Source of the DNA: Mya arenaria
Taxonomy: Eukaryota > Mollusca > Bivalvia > Myida > Myidae
DNA length: 64,000 nucleotides
Direction: 5' to 3'
NCBI RefSeq assembly: GCF_026914265.1
Contig: NC_069124.1
Span: 73,966,765-74,030,764, forward strand
This document shows positions 49,701 to 58,998 of the stretch, in pieces. Made by a program: the position numbers and the translations under genes. The notes beneath the pieces are model-generated. The model was not told where the DNA came from, ran no database searches, and saw only the letters and a list, made by a program, of their open reading frames with translations. How positions within the stretch are numbered: the first letter of the stretch is position 1; every line of letters starts with the position of its first letter.

Positions 49701-52700
49701 CCAGTTCTATTAACAGTACTCAATATGACATTAAACCACTAAGTGTGACCTTGATCTTTGAGATACAGACCTCGGTCTTGTGTGTGACATGTAATCTCAA
49801 TATGCTGAACCTTCATGGAAAGTTTTTGGAAATCCTAGTGCATGGTTAAGATACCGGCCGGACAACCTTTGACCCCTATCCTTGACTTTTGACGTACAGA
49901 CCTAGGTCTTATGCGCGACACACAACCTAACCATGGTGAATCTTGATGGCAAGTTTTTTGAAAATCCTATAATGCAGGGTTAAAATACAGCCCTGATATA
50001 GTTTATTCCGGATTGACAGATGAAGGCACGCACACACATACACTGAACCACCATTGTGACAACTTTGTCTCGCTCATTGCAAGTCGGCTCAACAAAAATA
50101 AAAAATGCTGATGAAGATAGATATTTACTTATTTTTTTATCGTAACACAACTTCTAAATTGATTGTAAAAGCAGCCAAATTGTAAAGGTCCATGAATTTC
50201 TGCAACTGTAAGGACTCGTAAGACAAATCCATATGTGAAGGAAGCAAATGCTAAACTTTTACCTTGTCAAGATATTCATTGAAATGTCATTAATACTGTA
50301 GTCGAATTAATAAATGAAGTCAAATAAACACAGCAATAGATGTATATAAAGACTACAAGTAACACAATTCTTAAGATTATTTTTAGGGATGGCAACGAGT
50401 AGTAAAATTGGTACTCAAGTACTCGGACAATCTTTCAAACGAGTACTCGATTACTCGGAAAAATTGAACTTGTTTTCGGGAAAGACAAGATCGTGTATAC
50501 ATGTATCGTTCATGACGTATATTGTGCATTGGTCGTATTATCTCATTTTCATCTTTAAATTAGACTTACCTGATGTACTTTAACAGAAAAATAAATAAAA
50601 GGAAAACAAATGTTGTTTCAGGCTTTTAATTTTGTCTTTTTCATTTCATTTTAATGATTTTATATATAAGAATGCACTGCAAATTAGCTACAATATAGCT
50701 GGAAAGTTTAACCCGGATTTTATTCAAGCGTCTAGATAATCGAGTTTATAACGAACAACAACCAGAATTACAATGACGAAAATTAATAGCATACAAAAAA
50801 ATAATGAACGAAATACTTCGTACTGTATTATTGTTGTTACCTCATTAATATTCATAATTCTTGATTTAAGATATCAACCAATCAATTGTGATAATAATTT
50901 GCAAAAATAGTTAAAATACGCCTATTAAGAAATCAATGCTCGTAACGGTTCGCTCATTAGCGTCCATTGTTTGGTGAAAGGTCTCTAATTGGTAAACAAT
51001 AGAATTGTGTAGGTGAAAGTACCGCTATCAAAACTTCGCTAATTGACATCAGTGCTAACTGGAAATAGGGGCCCTTTGTTGACAGTTTGCAACTCTCACA
51101 ACACTTCTGAAACTAATTTATTAGGGTCAATTGTGTACACAGCGGGGATTAAAATGACCGCAAATTGTCCTCTCGGCAACTAACCAGATCTTATACTCTG
51201 TAAAATCGTGTATTTGGTGATTTTTATAGATTTTTTTTTTCCCGAGTACTCGAGTAGTGATTTGGTACTCGAGTACTCGGACGATCGATCGAGTACTCGG
51301 GTACTCGTTGCCATCCCTAATTATTTTTGAATTGACAAGTACATGTATGCGGTACATGTTATATTTGGGTCAGAATACAAGCAGCTTCTATCACATGCAT
51401 AACTAAAAAAGTGTTCTTACATATTAGTATGCAGACATTTCCTAGAATACATGTAGCATGCTATTTGGCTTTTTTATCATCATTTTAGTGCTCACAAACA
51501 TCATAAATGCTTCCGCTGATAAATTAAGTGGACACGTAATACATGTACTCTACATACAATCATAAATAACAGAAATGTACCATGTTTATAACAGAAGACA
51601 CCGGCATCCTTGTTGTGAGTGCATAGGGAACTAGCAAGTCCCCAGCCAGCATTAGGACAAGCCAATATGGAGGATTCTGTTCCTTCACAGTCAACGTTAG
51701 ACAGGACCGTCTGAACCGATATGTCTGCTATCTCATTGTAAGCTGACCTGAAGAGTTCATAATGGACAAATACTAGCCAGCTTAAATAAGTGCATGCTCT
51801 ATTTCCCATACTGATTTTGCAATGCAGAAACCAAATTTATTATAGATTTTACAGTCACTACAATATTTTCATTTCTTTAATAATTGCATATATCCCCTAT
51901 AAAAGTAGATTTAAATAATGTCCCTGTCTGTGAGAAAAATAATCATTGATATATACACTAATCATACATGTACAAAAGAAATATAGTTACGGGTTTGACT
52001 GTCCTGAAGCAAAACCCAGTTCCTTGCAGACAACAGCAGAATCAGCATTGGTCCATCCCATATAACATATGGTGCCCCACCCTGTCATATCATGGTAAAC
52101 TTCCACCCGACCATGCACCTCATCTTTTCCCGCATTCAGTCGAACCAACGAGTCTACAAAATATAATTTACATATATCTAACTACTCAACAAGCGGTAAT
52201 ACGCTTATTATTTTTTTTATATACTAGACGATGCATTCATTTGAATTTAAACCAGATATGATTCTTAACTATCATTTCCTTACTGCTACAAATAAGATTT
52301 TACAATGAAATATACTGTTTTACCTTGTCTCCTCATGTTTTAAAGTATTAAATGTAACAAATCTGCGTTTCAAGTGACTGTTGTAGATTATACGTACTTA
52401 TTCTTTACAACTAAATGGCTGATTAAATTACCTGGCAATGAACTATTATAACACAACACGCCCGCAGGTCCAAAGTTCTTTGCACACGTGTAGTCCTGTG
52501 GGCTGGTTGCTTCATAGCTACATTGGGACAGGTCTGTCTCGGTTCCTGCACACTGGACATGGCTCAACCATGCTGGCTTGTACCTGTCAAAGTACAGCAT
52601 TTATTAACCAGGTCAAAAAGTTTTGAATGTTTTTGGGGGTTTTAAACACTCCTGGGTTTATAGAAGATACTTTAAAACAAAGTTACCATTTTTGTCAACA

Positions 52701-55700
52701 CTTTTTGCTTTTAGGCAGTTGGGTAATGAGAAGCCTTCATGAGACCTAATTCAATCAATAATAATTGAACTTGGCAAAGTTGACTTTTACCCCTTATGGT
52801 GGAGTAGTTGCCTTTGCGAACATTTTAGATACATTGTACTGGTATCTTGCCTTTGACTGATCATATTTCAAAACAATGACCACTAAAAAGGAATTCTAAT
52901 TGAAGTGTTTTAGACAATGCATGGTAAACAGTAGACACGAAACTAGACAGCTGAACCAATCACATACCGTGCATCAATAATTCTCAGCATGACCTGGTGA
53001 CCCAGTACAACCCCTGTCTGGTAACCAGCCTGCCTGCACGCCACTTGAGCTGCCATGTTGTCCAGGCCACCACGGCAGATGTACCCCTTAAGCCCCAGCC
53101 GATCCACCGTCACCGCTCCATCTCTCCCAGGCACAGAAAACGTGTATGCTGCATAGATATTTTACAAACTGTACATCTTATCATGATAATATTTTTTTTC
53201 ATATATATATATATATATATTGAAAGTAGTGAAGGGGGAGGGGTCTGAGGGTGAGGCGCATGTCCACAGGCTGTGGCCCCTTAAGTTAACCCTCTTTAAC
53301 CTAAATTTCTGGATCCACCCCTGTATATATACATGTATAAATGCTTCATTGATTTTGCTTCGACCCTGAAGCTACATGCATAATTATTAATTCAACTCGA
53401 GTCTATACTGGATCATATCAGTTCAGGCAATCACATTTAAATGGAACAAGGAACTGGTGTAAAGCCGGAGATCTTTACTCAATATCTTTTCATAAATACA
53501 TATGTTACTAGTATATATAGCAATACATTTGTACAGGGTTTCAGCAATTATTAACACTTCAATGAAACGAGGAAGAAAAGTCAAGTCTGAGATCTTATCA
53601 TTACTCACTGCCACATTTTCAAATATTAAATTTGTTCACATAAGTAAATAAAGGAACTCTGTTTTGTCCTATCAACTTTTACCAGACATATTACTGGATT
53701 AATCATAATTTCAATTTTACTCACTATCTGATTGTATTGAGTTTCTACAGAGCACAGCCGCATTCAGGTCAGGGTCACAGGCCCCTGTGGTGTATGGGCA
53801 TTCCTTAATGCTGGATTCCAGTCCGGTACAGTTCAAACTGTTAATTGTTTTGGATCTACAAGACAGAGACTAGGGATAAATAATCATCCAAACAATGGTA
53901 ATTGAAACTTAATCAAAACACTATAACAATAACAGTAACTGTAGTTCATCTGATCAGTTCAACAAAACATGTATCCAAATTGTCCAGTTCCATATACTCC
54001 CAGTATGCAAAATACACAGTACAAAAGATATATAAACAAAGCATAAAACTGATGTAATTATAATAAATTTGCATATTCTAACAGCAGGAAATCTACTATG
54101 CTTAAAAAACAAATATCATACTGTGTTCCTCTGTATTCACTGGGGAGGAGAATTTCCGCTGTGGAAAACCCCTGTTCCCTGCAGACAACGTTGGCGGCTG
54201 CCTGGGAAAGAGTCTCGGCACACACCGAGTACCAGAGGCCTCCATGCAGCACCTGCAGTCGACCAAGATGAACTTCATCAGTCTCAGTTCCCACTCCCAC
54301 TAGTCGCACTGAAAACAAAACAGAATGAGCATCTTGCTGTTCAAATAAAGTTCAAATGATGCCTATAAAATAAGAAATAATATTTTGAATACCCCTAAGA
54401 AATTGGAGTCTTCATCTTTTTATTTAATCAATTACTGTGTTGATTTTTCATATTTACACATACTCATTAATTACTCTCGCAATTTTAAATGTTTTCATTT
54501 TAATATATACTTGAATATACATATATGTATATGATCAGAACCTGTAATGATTCAATTCAGAAATAAATGTTCAGTTTTCCAATCATTATACAAATGCTTC
54601 TATACAGATAAGTTAATATATCTTACCATTTACATAGCAGAAAACAGATACAGCCTGGGCAGTTCCCTGACAGGAGTTGGAAACATTCCGCCAGCCATGA
54701 ATGTCGCAGTGGTAGAGGTCGGGCTCCTCATAACTGTCACATGACACTCTGGACAACACCACAGTATCAACATCCCCACTGTCAAAGACCTCACTGAATA
54801 AGGACAAGTATAACTTTTATAAAATATATTACCACCGGTAATTATTAGCTGCAAGTTGAACATTGAAACATAGTGTTTACAGATCCACCTTATTATGCAT
54901 CTATGCATGCAGTTTGTGCTAAATATGTGTTCACACAATTCATGTAAAAAAACTGTAAAAAAGTCTTTGTCCAATATGTTTTCACTTACCTAAGGGCAAA
55001 CTGTTGTGTAATTTAGTTGTATTCCCTTACCTCAGGAAACATCCTGTTGTGTATCCTAGTTTACCCTTACCTATTTACGCTTCCTGTTGTATATCCAAGT
55101 TGCCGACAGAGCACCAAGGCTTCCTTCCAGGTGAAACCCTCGGCACAGATTAGACCTTCCTGACCACCCGCACTGACCACAACTCGACCATAATTATGCT
55201 TGCCACCAGTCAAGTAGAAAGAACTTTCTGCACCTGTAAATTTAAATAAATTTAACAGTTGAACACATTTGTTTTAGTTTGTTTGTCATAACTTGACTCT
55301 GATAATCATTATTACCTTGACAATAGATAATCATTTTCTCGGGATACTATTTTATACAAATGGATGCAAAAAGAACGAAGAACTAAAACTTATTGGCAAC
55401 AAGAACAGTATTTCGCGCCATATATGTCATACCTGCAATTAGTCCACCTAAATGGCCGTCAATGAGTCTTTTGACGATTTTTAGACTATGGCAGACTCGT
55501 GACAGGGATACACATGAAATGTCGAAATAATAAAAAAAGTATCCCTGATCGCTCATTATTGTAGCTAATTGCTAGGCAACAGTTAATGGCGGCATCAGAA
55601 AATTAAATGACTAACTAGCTATAATGTATGCATGCGTCAACGACCTGGAATCAAATAACAGTAAACTCGTCTATCTACACTGTAGGTGTTGGGACAAAAG

Positions 55701-57890
55701 TTGTACATCGTCTTAAGGCCAAAGGGTCTGTTATGCGTTCACTTTGCTTAGATACGTTTGCAACGTTTATGTACTCATGCATGGACCGAACAACACATGT
55801 ATGCGAACGTACTGTCGGGTGGTTGGCAGACCACGCCCAATATTTTCCCAGCACGACAGTTGCCCTGAACATGACCGCAGTCTCCGAACACGGCTGCGCT
55901 GCCACAGTTCACCTCGGACCTCAGAGCCGGAATGGTCCAGTTGGAAGACAGATACAGAGCCCGACCTTGCTGGGAACATATTTGCATAATTTATATATAT
56001 ACAAGTAAAAGGAGACCCTTTCATGTATGTACACTATATACGCATATTATTTAAATCATAATGTAATACTGATGAGAAACCTCGTTATTAATAGTTAAAA
56101 TACACATCTAATTGAATTTTAGAGTGTCATCGATCAGCCGCTTGTTTCCCCAAAAATCAGTGAGCGGGTTAGGGTGGGTCTACAACCCAGGGGATTTAAA
56201 CAAACTTTGAATTTTATTGAGAAAAGTCCTATGAAGAAGTGAGATTTGTCAATCATCAACTGGCTCAGTAAATTATTGTACACATATGCCCTGGCCCGCC
56301 TACCCGGGTGAAGGACAAGTACACTGGACCGATAATCCTTGCTCATGAGATGACGTTTGCTTTACCTGAAATCCTTTCTGTCTACAAGCGAGCGCAGCAA
56401 CCGTCTCTATGCGAAATTCGTCGTCGATGTCTTTTTCTGCACAAACATGTCCCCATACATTGTGTTCGTAAATCAACAGTGGCGAGAAATAGCCTGACTC
56501 CGGAAAACTCAGATTCGAATCAAACTTAAAACTTCCAATCGGAACTGTAAAAAGAAACCAATATATAAACAGAAAATATATTTCATAATTATACAATATT
56601 TCAAATTAAACCGCAAACTGTATAGGACAAACCATAAAACTTTTTATAGAAAAACACGCACACAAGTTTGTAATGCCAACTAACCTGTTTGGGCGTCGCC
56701 GTTTCTACAACTGACAGCCGCATAGTTGAAGGAACTGTCTGAACACTCACTTACAGTGAATGTGCAATTCGACAATCTTACATTAGGACCATCAGGACAA
56801 TCTCCTACAATGGCTGGAAAAAGAACATTTCAATGACGATTCCACTCATTCACTCAAAGACTATATAGCCGACGACCGTGTAGAAACAGGTATACGTGAC
56901 AACATAACTGACAAACACGTATGCATACGTTAGTTCGTGTTTGCATATTTATGTAGGCTAATGAAAATCGAGAAATTTTGAAATTGCCTCTTCACTAATT
57001 TTTGGTAGATAGCTTCTGCCGGACGAATGCACCAAAAATAGTTTCAATGTGCATATTTCAGTCAGTCTTTTTCCACTAAGGCTTACTTGTTAAACTAGTG
57101 TTAAAAGTTTTGGTAACATATACTTGGTGTTGCAGTTCTAAGTCGGCCAATGGCAATCGATGATTTTTCGAATTTATTGTTCGTTAATTTTACGAAGGTC
57201 GATTCTGACGAATGTCCAAGTTTGCAAGTAGACACAATGGCCCAGTTTCTATTCAAAACGTTTACTTCTCATTTGTTTGCATAGAAATTATTTAACATGC
57301 TCATCTGTAAGACCTTATTATTCCAAGATCATATTCTTCACAGGTCACGGAAAAATAGGAATCTATTACCGTTGTAGGATTGGAGTTCAGTTTCAGCTAT
57401 TTCTCCAAATGATCCTGTCGGAAGCATAGAACCCTGGAGAAAGCCCAGTTGTCGGCAAACCAGTGAGGCGTGCTGGTCAGTAAATCCCGAACTGCAAATC
57501 TTGTATGTCAATGTCCCTTCTGTCAGGATTACCACGCCAACTGCGCTGTCTGTGAACCGACTGCCACGGTACATCGACACATCGCCTGTAAACAACCAGG
57601 AAGATGTGGGTTGGTACTTGAAATATTATACAGTTAAATAAATGTTTTCTTTGTTCATGTTTTGTAAAGAAAAACACTTTCTTGAGAATTCCTGTGTACT
57701 ATAATTATCTTGTTAAAAGTGTTTGTGTAATAGAGAACGCCAACGTTATGTATATAAATTGGATCTATAAATTCTAATACAACCAATACATCATTATAAT
57801 CACAATACCGCGCATACCATTGAAACCTTGAGCAATGGCTAGTGACGTAAACACGTGCGCGAGCAGAACCAACTGTCCTACTGAAAACAT
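34150..57890 (-). CDS. transmembrane receptor with 16 SRCR domains
   Basis: Thirty-four coding exons, from 57890-57818 (signal peptide) to 34701-34150 (tail), sum to 5982 nt: 1993 residues plus stop with frame kept at all 33 junctions. Order: signal peptide (about 1-22), SRCR domains 1-16 (25-1741, each about 100-115 residues), short stalk, transmembrane helix (about 1757-1780), then a basic stop-transfer (KCHKKRRQ) and cytoplasmic tail (1781-1993). Most SRCR domains have the six cysteines of group A; three (7, 13, 16) carry an extra CC pair. Every domain border is a phase-1 intron. The tail has NPDY plus four further Tyr motifs, suggesting endocytosis and phosphotyrosine signalling. SRCR receptors (CD163, DMBT1, M130 types) bind microbial or host ligands, so an immune or scavenger role is likely but inferred. 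I cannot name a specific orthologue. Confidence 0.92.
34993..35239. mobile_element. 247 bp MITE with 27 bp perfect TIRs
   Basis: GGCCCCAATTTCTCGAAACT at 34993 starts a 27 bp arm matched exactly in inverse at 35213-35239. It also has internal 'cttaagcttaacaggcttaag' symmetry. It lies in the last intron of the SRCR gene. No coding content. Confidence 0.8.
35240..36248. other. intronic sequence, nothing recognised
   Basis: Remainder of the last intron of the SRCR gene. AT-rich, with no supported repeat or exon. Confidence 0.4.
36249..36454 (-). CDS. SRCR gene exon 33: stalk, transmembrane helix, stop-transfer
   Basis: Encodes a short stalk ('IITVPTDPNRFEE'), then a strongly hydrophobic segment 'LPIVIAVVVFVVLVLIAVLV' extended by FCLY (about residues 1757-1780), then the basic KCHKKRRQ. 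Type I topology follows from the signal peptide and the position of the positive charges. Confidence 0.92.
37567..38216 (-). CDS. SRCR domain 16 (exons 31-32), membrane-proximal
   Basis: Exons 38216-38008 and 37678-37567, joined in phase 0, about residues 1635-1741. 'HTVCSDGFTDLSAATVCREL', 'AQCCDLYG', 'MECDGTEEDVTAC' and 'ASVICYG'. It carries the CC pair and eight cysteines, like domains 7 and 13. Confidence 0.85.
37740..37965. repeat. decayed tandem-core repeat
   Basis: 'aggaccttgacctttcatgt', 'catggtgaaccttcatggcaag' and 'gaaaatcctataat' phrases recur here and at 49610-50090. These intronic remnants belong to one dispersed family. Confidence 0.5.
38410..39080 (-). CDS. SRCR domain 15 (exons 29-30)
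   Basis: Exons 39080-38915 and 38570-38410, about residues 1526-1634. 'YGRVEVSLNGEWRSLCN', 'AQVLCRMLEF', 'IACGGGEGSLNQC' and 'SGAFCYTS'. Six cysteines. A tRNA-derived SINE-like sequence lies in the intervening intron. Confidence 0.86.
38690..38830 (-). repeat. tRNA-derived SINE-like element
   Basis: The plus strand shows 'gggtatcgaaccaacaacctc' (inverse of a B-box) next to 'tcggtgagagggggacaca', followed upstream by 'cctgggtagaaatcagaact'. It is related to 10640-10830, so the element is dispersed and lies on the minus strand. Confidence 0.55.
39120..39515. repeat. four tandem units of about 100 bp in an SRCR intron
   Basis: 'gatttcagtgtaagat', 'attctatttcac', 'tcatagaaaaacaaattttt' and 'aagtggcaaagcca' recur at about 39131, 39232, 39332 and 39425. 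The units are 80-90% alike by eye. Located between exons 28 and 29. Confidence 0.75.
40194..40928 (-). CDS. SRCR domain 14 (exons 27-28)
   Basis: Exons 40928-40763 and 40342-40194, about residues 1421-1525. 'SGSVCFDGWDDVDASVACRE' and 'VKCTGTESRLGDCEQ' are close to consensus, ending 'AGAVCYDNE'. Six cysteines. Confidence 0.87.
41040..41265. repeat. decayed dispersed repeat
   Basis: 'aaaaccttgacctttgacca' recurs as 'caaccttgacctttgtccaa', followed by 'ctcaagatcaatagggtcaa'. This is typical of the low-copy intronic remnants in this window. Confidence 0.4.
41324..42553 (-). CDS. SRCR domain 13 (exons 24-26), three exons
   Basis: Exons 42553-42449, 41926-41822 and 41437-41324, about residues 1313-1420. 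'GLVCAEGFTKKEAN' joins 'IACSSIGYDAGLLLCC', then 'NTDCKGDESQLTDCP' and 'YAAVVCYTG'. It carries the CC pair and eight cysteines. It is the only domain with two internal introns, both phase 1. Confidence 0.82.
42703..43217 (-). CDS. SRCR domain 12 (exons 22-23), cysteine-depleted
   Basis: Exons 43217-43043 and 42845-42703, about residues 1207-1312. 'NTLLVAGHPTSDISAAVYCS' lacks the first conserved cysteine. The second half has 'MSCPDNAASILQC' and 'AGATCFTA' but no cysteine in the stretch between them. Only four cysteines remain; the two that are missing normally pair. Confidence 0.8.
44215..44964. mobile_element. 750 bp pogo/Tc1-like MITE with TA target site
   Basis: TACAGTCGAAAC at 44215-44226 is matched by GTTTCGACTGTA at 44953-44964. 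Subterminal 'ggctcgatatc' motifs repeat on both sides. The outermost TA pairs fit a Tc1/mariner-pogo target duplication. No transposase frame. It lies in the intron between SRCR exons 21 and 22, which is about 1.9 kb long. Confidence 0.75.
45101..45574 (-). CDS. SRCR domain 11 (exons 20-21)
   Basis: Exons 45574-45386 and 45220-45101, about residues 1104-1206. 'GPVEVQRFGMWGHLCSSGF', 'MIVCKQIGYQAG', then 'VSCTGDENQLQDCQ' and 'VAGVICYNG'. Six cysteines. Confidence 0.86.
45724..46029 (-). CDS. SRCR domain 10 (exon 19, single exon)
   Basis: One 306 nt exon, about residues 1002-1103. 'WLTTCATNFNVHNAVVICHQ', 'REVDCVSQTDC' and 'IALYCSE'. Six cysteines with a short fifth-to-sixth spacing. Intronless like domain 7 but without its CC pair. 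Confidence 0.84.
46220..46575. repeat. short relative of the 2871-5308 element
   Basis: Begins 'gccaaaagggcccatgatcg' and ends 'gtggtcaggtgagctaaa', the same terminal sequences as the 2.4 kb element at 2871-5308, with one or two interior units. A tandem-core element with few copies in the core. Confidence 0.65.
46633..47421 (-). CDS. SRCR domain 9 (exons 17-18)
   Basis: Exons 47421-47197 and 46737-46633, about residues 892-1001. 'SSGRVEVKVKGIWGTLCD' and 'VICRELGYRAG' are canonical, then 'LKCNGSESSFSDC' across the junction and 'AAVACFSD'. Six cysteines. Confidence 0.87.
47755..48015. repeat. decayed dispersed repeat
   Basis: 'gcataactaaacaattattg' and 'gcataattaaacattcattt' mark two diverged units of about 155-160 bp in an SRCR intron, similar to 13715-14560. 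Confidence 0.45.
48114..48751 (-). CDS. SRCR domain 8 (exons 15-16)
   Basis: Exons 48751-48602 and 48260-48114, about residues 793-891. 'GYICSDDFSHLDAKVICTQQ', then 'LYCTGGQTDFRQCG' and 'VAGVICSS'. Six cysteines. Four tandem 39 bp intronic repeats lie between the exons. Confidence 0.82.
48371..48510. repeat. 39 bp tandem repeat, 3.6 copies
   Basis: 'tctcagtaactgttagttga' starts at 48371, 48410, 48449 and 48488. The 39 bp period is a multiple of three, which gives a spurious repetitive minus-strand open frame. Intronic, within SRCR domain 8. Confidence 0.85.
49089..49400 (-). CDS. SRCR domain 7 (exon 14, single exon)
   Basis: The whole domain lies in one 312 nt exon, about residues 689-792. 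'EEYGLVCADGFDQQAADVVC', 'PLCCSAMG', 'VKCTGNEASLRDCQ' and 'YAAVVCSD' follow. It has an extra CC pair, eight cysteines in all. No intradomain intron, unlike most neighbours. Confidence 0.87.
49610..50095. repeat. decayed tandem-core repeat, about three units
   Basis: 'tggtgaaccttcatggca' recurs at about 49622, 49805 and 49935 with 'tttgaaaatcctat', ending in 'ctcgctcattgcaagtcggc'. Same family as 37740-37965. Confidence 0.6.
50394..51319. mobile_element. 926 bp hAT-like MITE with 8 bp target duplication
   Basis: TAGGGATGGCAACGAGTA at 50394 is matched in inverse by TACTCGTTGCCATCCCTA ending at 51319. The flanks are both ATTATTTT (50386-50393 and 51320-51327), an exact 8 bp target duplication as in hAT transposition. 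Subterminal 'gagtactcg' motifs are abundant. No transposase frame. Located in the intron between SRCR exons 13 and 14. Confidence 0.88.
51581..52153 (-). CDS. SRCR domain 6 (exons 12-13)
   Basis: Exons 52153-51991 and 51747-51581, about residues 579-688. 'VHGRVEVYHDMTGWGTICY' opens the domain, then 'AVVCKELGF', 'VDCEGTESSILACP' and 'DAGVFCYKH'. One of the most canonical copies. The intron after it holds the hAT-like MITE. Confidence 0.87.
52432..53148 (-). CDS. SRCR domain 5 (exons 10-11)
   Basis: Exons 53148-52968 and 52583-52432, about residues 468-578. 'GYICRGGLDNMAAQVACRQA', then 'VQCAGTETDLSQCS' and 'GPAGVLCYNS'. Six cysteines. Confidence 0.85.
53725..54308 (-). CDS. SRCR domain 4 (exons 8-9)
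   Basis: Exons 54308-54122 and 53855-53725, about residues 362-467. Starts VRLVGVGTETDE; 'YSVCAETLSQAAANVVCREQ', 'LNCTGLESSIKECP' and 'AAVLCRNS' follow. Six cysteines in group A order. Confidence 0.85.
54627..55233 (-). CDS. SRCR domain 3 (exons 6-7)
   Basis: Exons 55233-55071 and 54793-54627, about residues 252-361. 'GLICAEGFTWKEALVLCRQL' begins the domain, and 'SCDSYEEPDLYHCD' and 'VSVFCYVN' end it. Six cysteines. Next to the donor of exon 6, a stretch of about 30 bp is partly duplicated ('cccttacct...cctgttgt' at 55024 and 55064), providing a second potential donor. Confidence 0.85.
55813..56544 (-). CDS. SRCR domain 2 (exons 4-5)
   Basis: Exons 56544-56366 and 55969-55813, joined in phase 0, about residues 140-251. 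'GHVCAEKDIDDEF' then an unusually long spacer before 'AALACRQKGFQ', followed by 'NCGSAAVFGDC' and 'VVCQPPD'. Six cysteines. Antisense open frames here are shadows. Confidence 0.82.
56685..57585 (-). CDS. SRCR domain 1 (exons 2-3)
   Basis: Exons 57585-57370 and 56813-56685, about residues 25-139. Motifs 'YKICSSGFTDQHASLVCRQLGF' in part, then 'LSNCTFTVSECSD' and 'AAVSCRNG'. Six cysteines are in group A order. The linker before the fifth-position cysteine is unusual ('VGDCPDGPNV'). Confidence 0.82.
57818..57890 (-). CDS. SRCR gene exon 1: start and signal peptide
   Basis: The exon encodes MFSVGQLVLLAHVFTSLAIA followed by QGFN, a typical hydrophobic signal peptide with an Ala-x-Ala-like cleavage region. 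It ends in phase 1 at AATG|GTATGC, the phase used by every domain border downstream. Confidence 0.85.
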
Positions 57891-58030
57891 CGCAGACCGG
57901 GCCCTGCAGCTATCGGCACTTCTAGCAATACTGTGGATGTTCCTGTTGAAGATTAATATGCTTGTGTACTGTAATGTTAGTTGGTAAATTTCGTTGCAAT
58001 ATGAAGACAGACAGGCAGTTTGTTCGACTT

Positions 58031-58036
58031 CTTATA
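58031..58036 (-). promoter_or_regulatory. candidate TATA box of the SRCR gene
   Basis: The minus strand reads ACACTATAAGAAG, with TATAAG about 140 bases upstream of the start codon at 57890. The position is sensible for a TATA element with a 5' UTR of about 110 nt. No other promoter evidence. Confidence 0.3.
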
Positions 58037-58338
58037 GTGTACATCGTTGTAATATTGTATATGTATTTGTATTATTAATAAGTGAGTATATTTAAATAAT
58101 ATAACAAGTTCTTCTTTACTAGATTTACAAAGATTATTTTTAAACAGAACAGACTGTTTAATTATTAGATTTATAGTCTCAATAAATGTATTTTCTAAAT
58201 ATATTCATGTCCGCACGTATCTGAACATATGATAAACGCTTCTTTTTTCAAAATGAGAATCAACGTGTCACGTACGCACTAACATTTTATCAGAACTTGT
58301 TAACATTGGCGGATATATTTTTATCATAACTACTACAC

Positions 58339-58700
58339 TTAAAGCTGCAAAGATTGAACGTTTTGACAAGTTTTTATTTTTTATTTTTTGTCTTGGAGCG
58401 AGCCATTTTTGTGCGAAAATGCATAGAAACCAGTAATATAAGACTGATGACAAAAAATCATCGCAGATTTTTACATTTAAATTCAAAAATTGATGTTTTA
58501 TGCATTTTTCTTAAACCGTAAATAACGGTTTAAGACATAAAACATGATTTTCGAACGGAAATATGAAAATCTGCGATCTGATTTTTTGTCAGCAATTAGT
58601 TATAACTGGTTTGCAGATATTAACGCAAAAACCTGCTCTTTCCATGAGAAAAAAGTTGTAAATCTGTAATCTGTGTATATCTGTGAAAATGCACCTTTAA
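58339..58700. mobile_element. MITE, 'AAGCTGCACTCTCACAGAT' family, copy 3
   Basis: Bounded by TTAA at 58339-58342 and 58697-58700. The left end is shortened ('ttaaagctgcaaagattgaacg'). Interior matches to 934-1271 include 'aaaattgatgttttatgcat'. Upstream of the SRCR gene. Confidence 0.75.
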
Positions 58701-58998
58701 TTATACTTGTACTATAAGTTGTTTTATTAATAAACGAGTAGCGTATCATGAACAAATGCTTCTTTAATATACAAACATTCATAACTTCCTTTTTATCAAA
58801 TGATGTCAATAATTGGTGGAATTTAAATACTGACGGATTAAAATAGTAAAGTCGTTTTATACAAGCTGTACTGTAAAGACTTCGTCAAATACATATGAGG
58901 TGATATTCATTCCCTATGTTCCTACCATTATGTACAACATAAACAATCATGTTCGTTACGAGGTATATTATTACGTGTATAACGACCTGTTTGTTTTC

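Noticed and set aside
55628..56008. 126-codon plus-strand open frame, the longest on that strand nearby
   Set aside because: Antisense to SRCR exon 5, which joins in frame with its neighbours and carries the SRCR cysteines.
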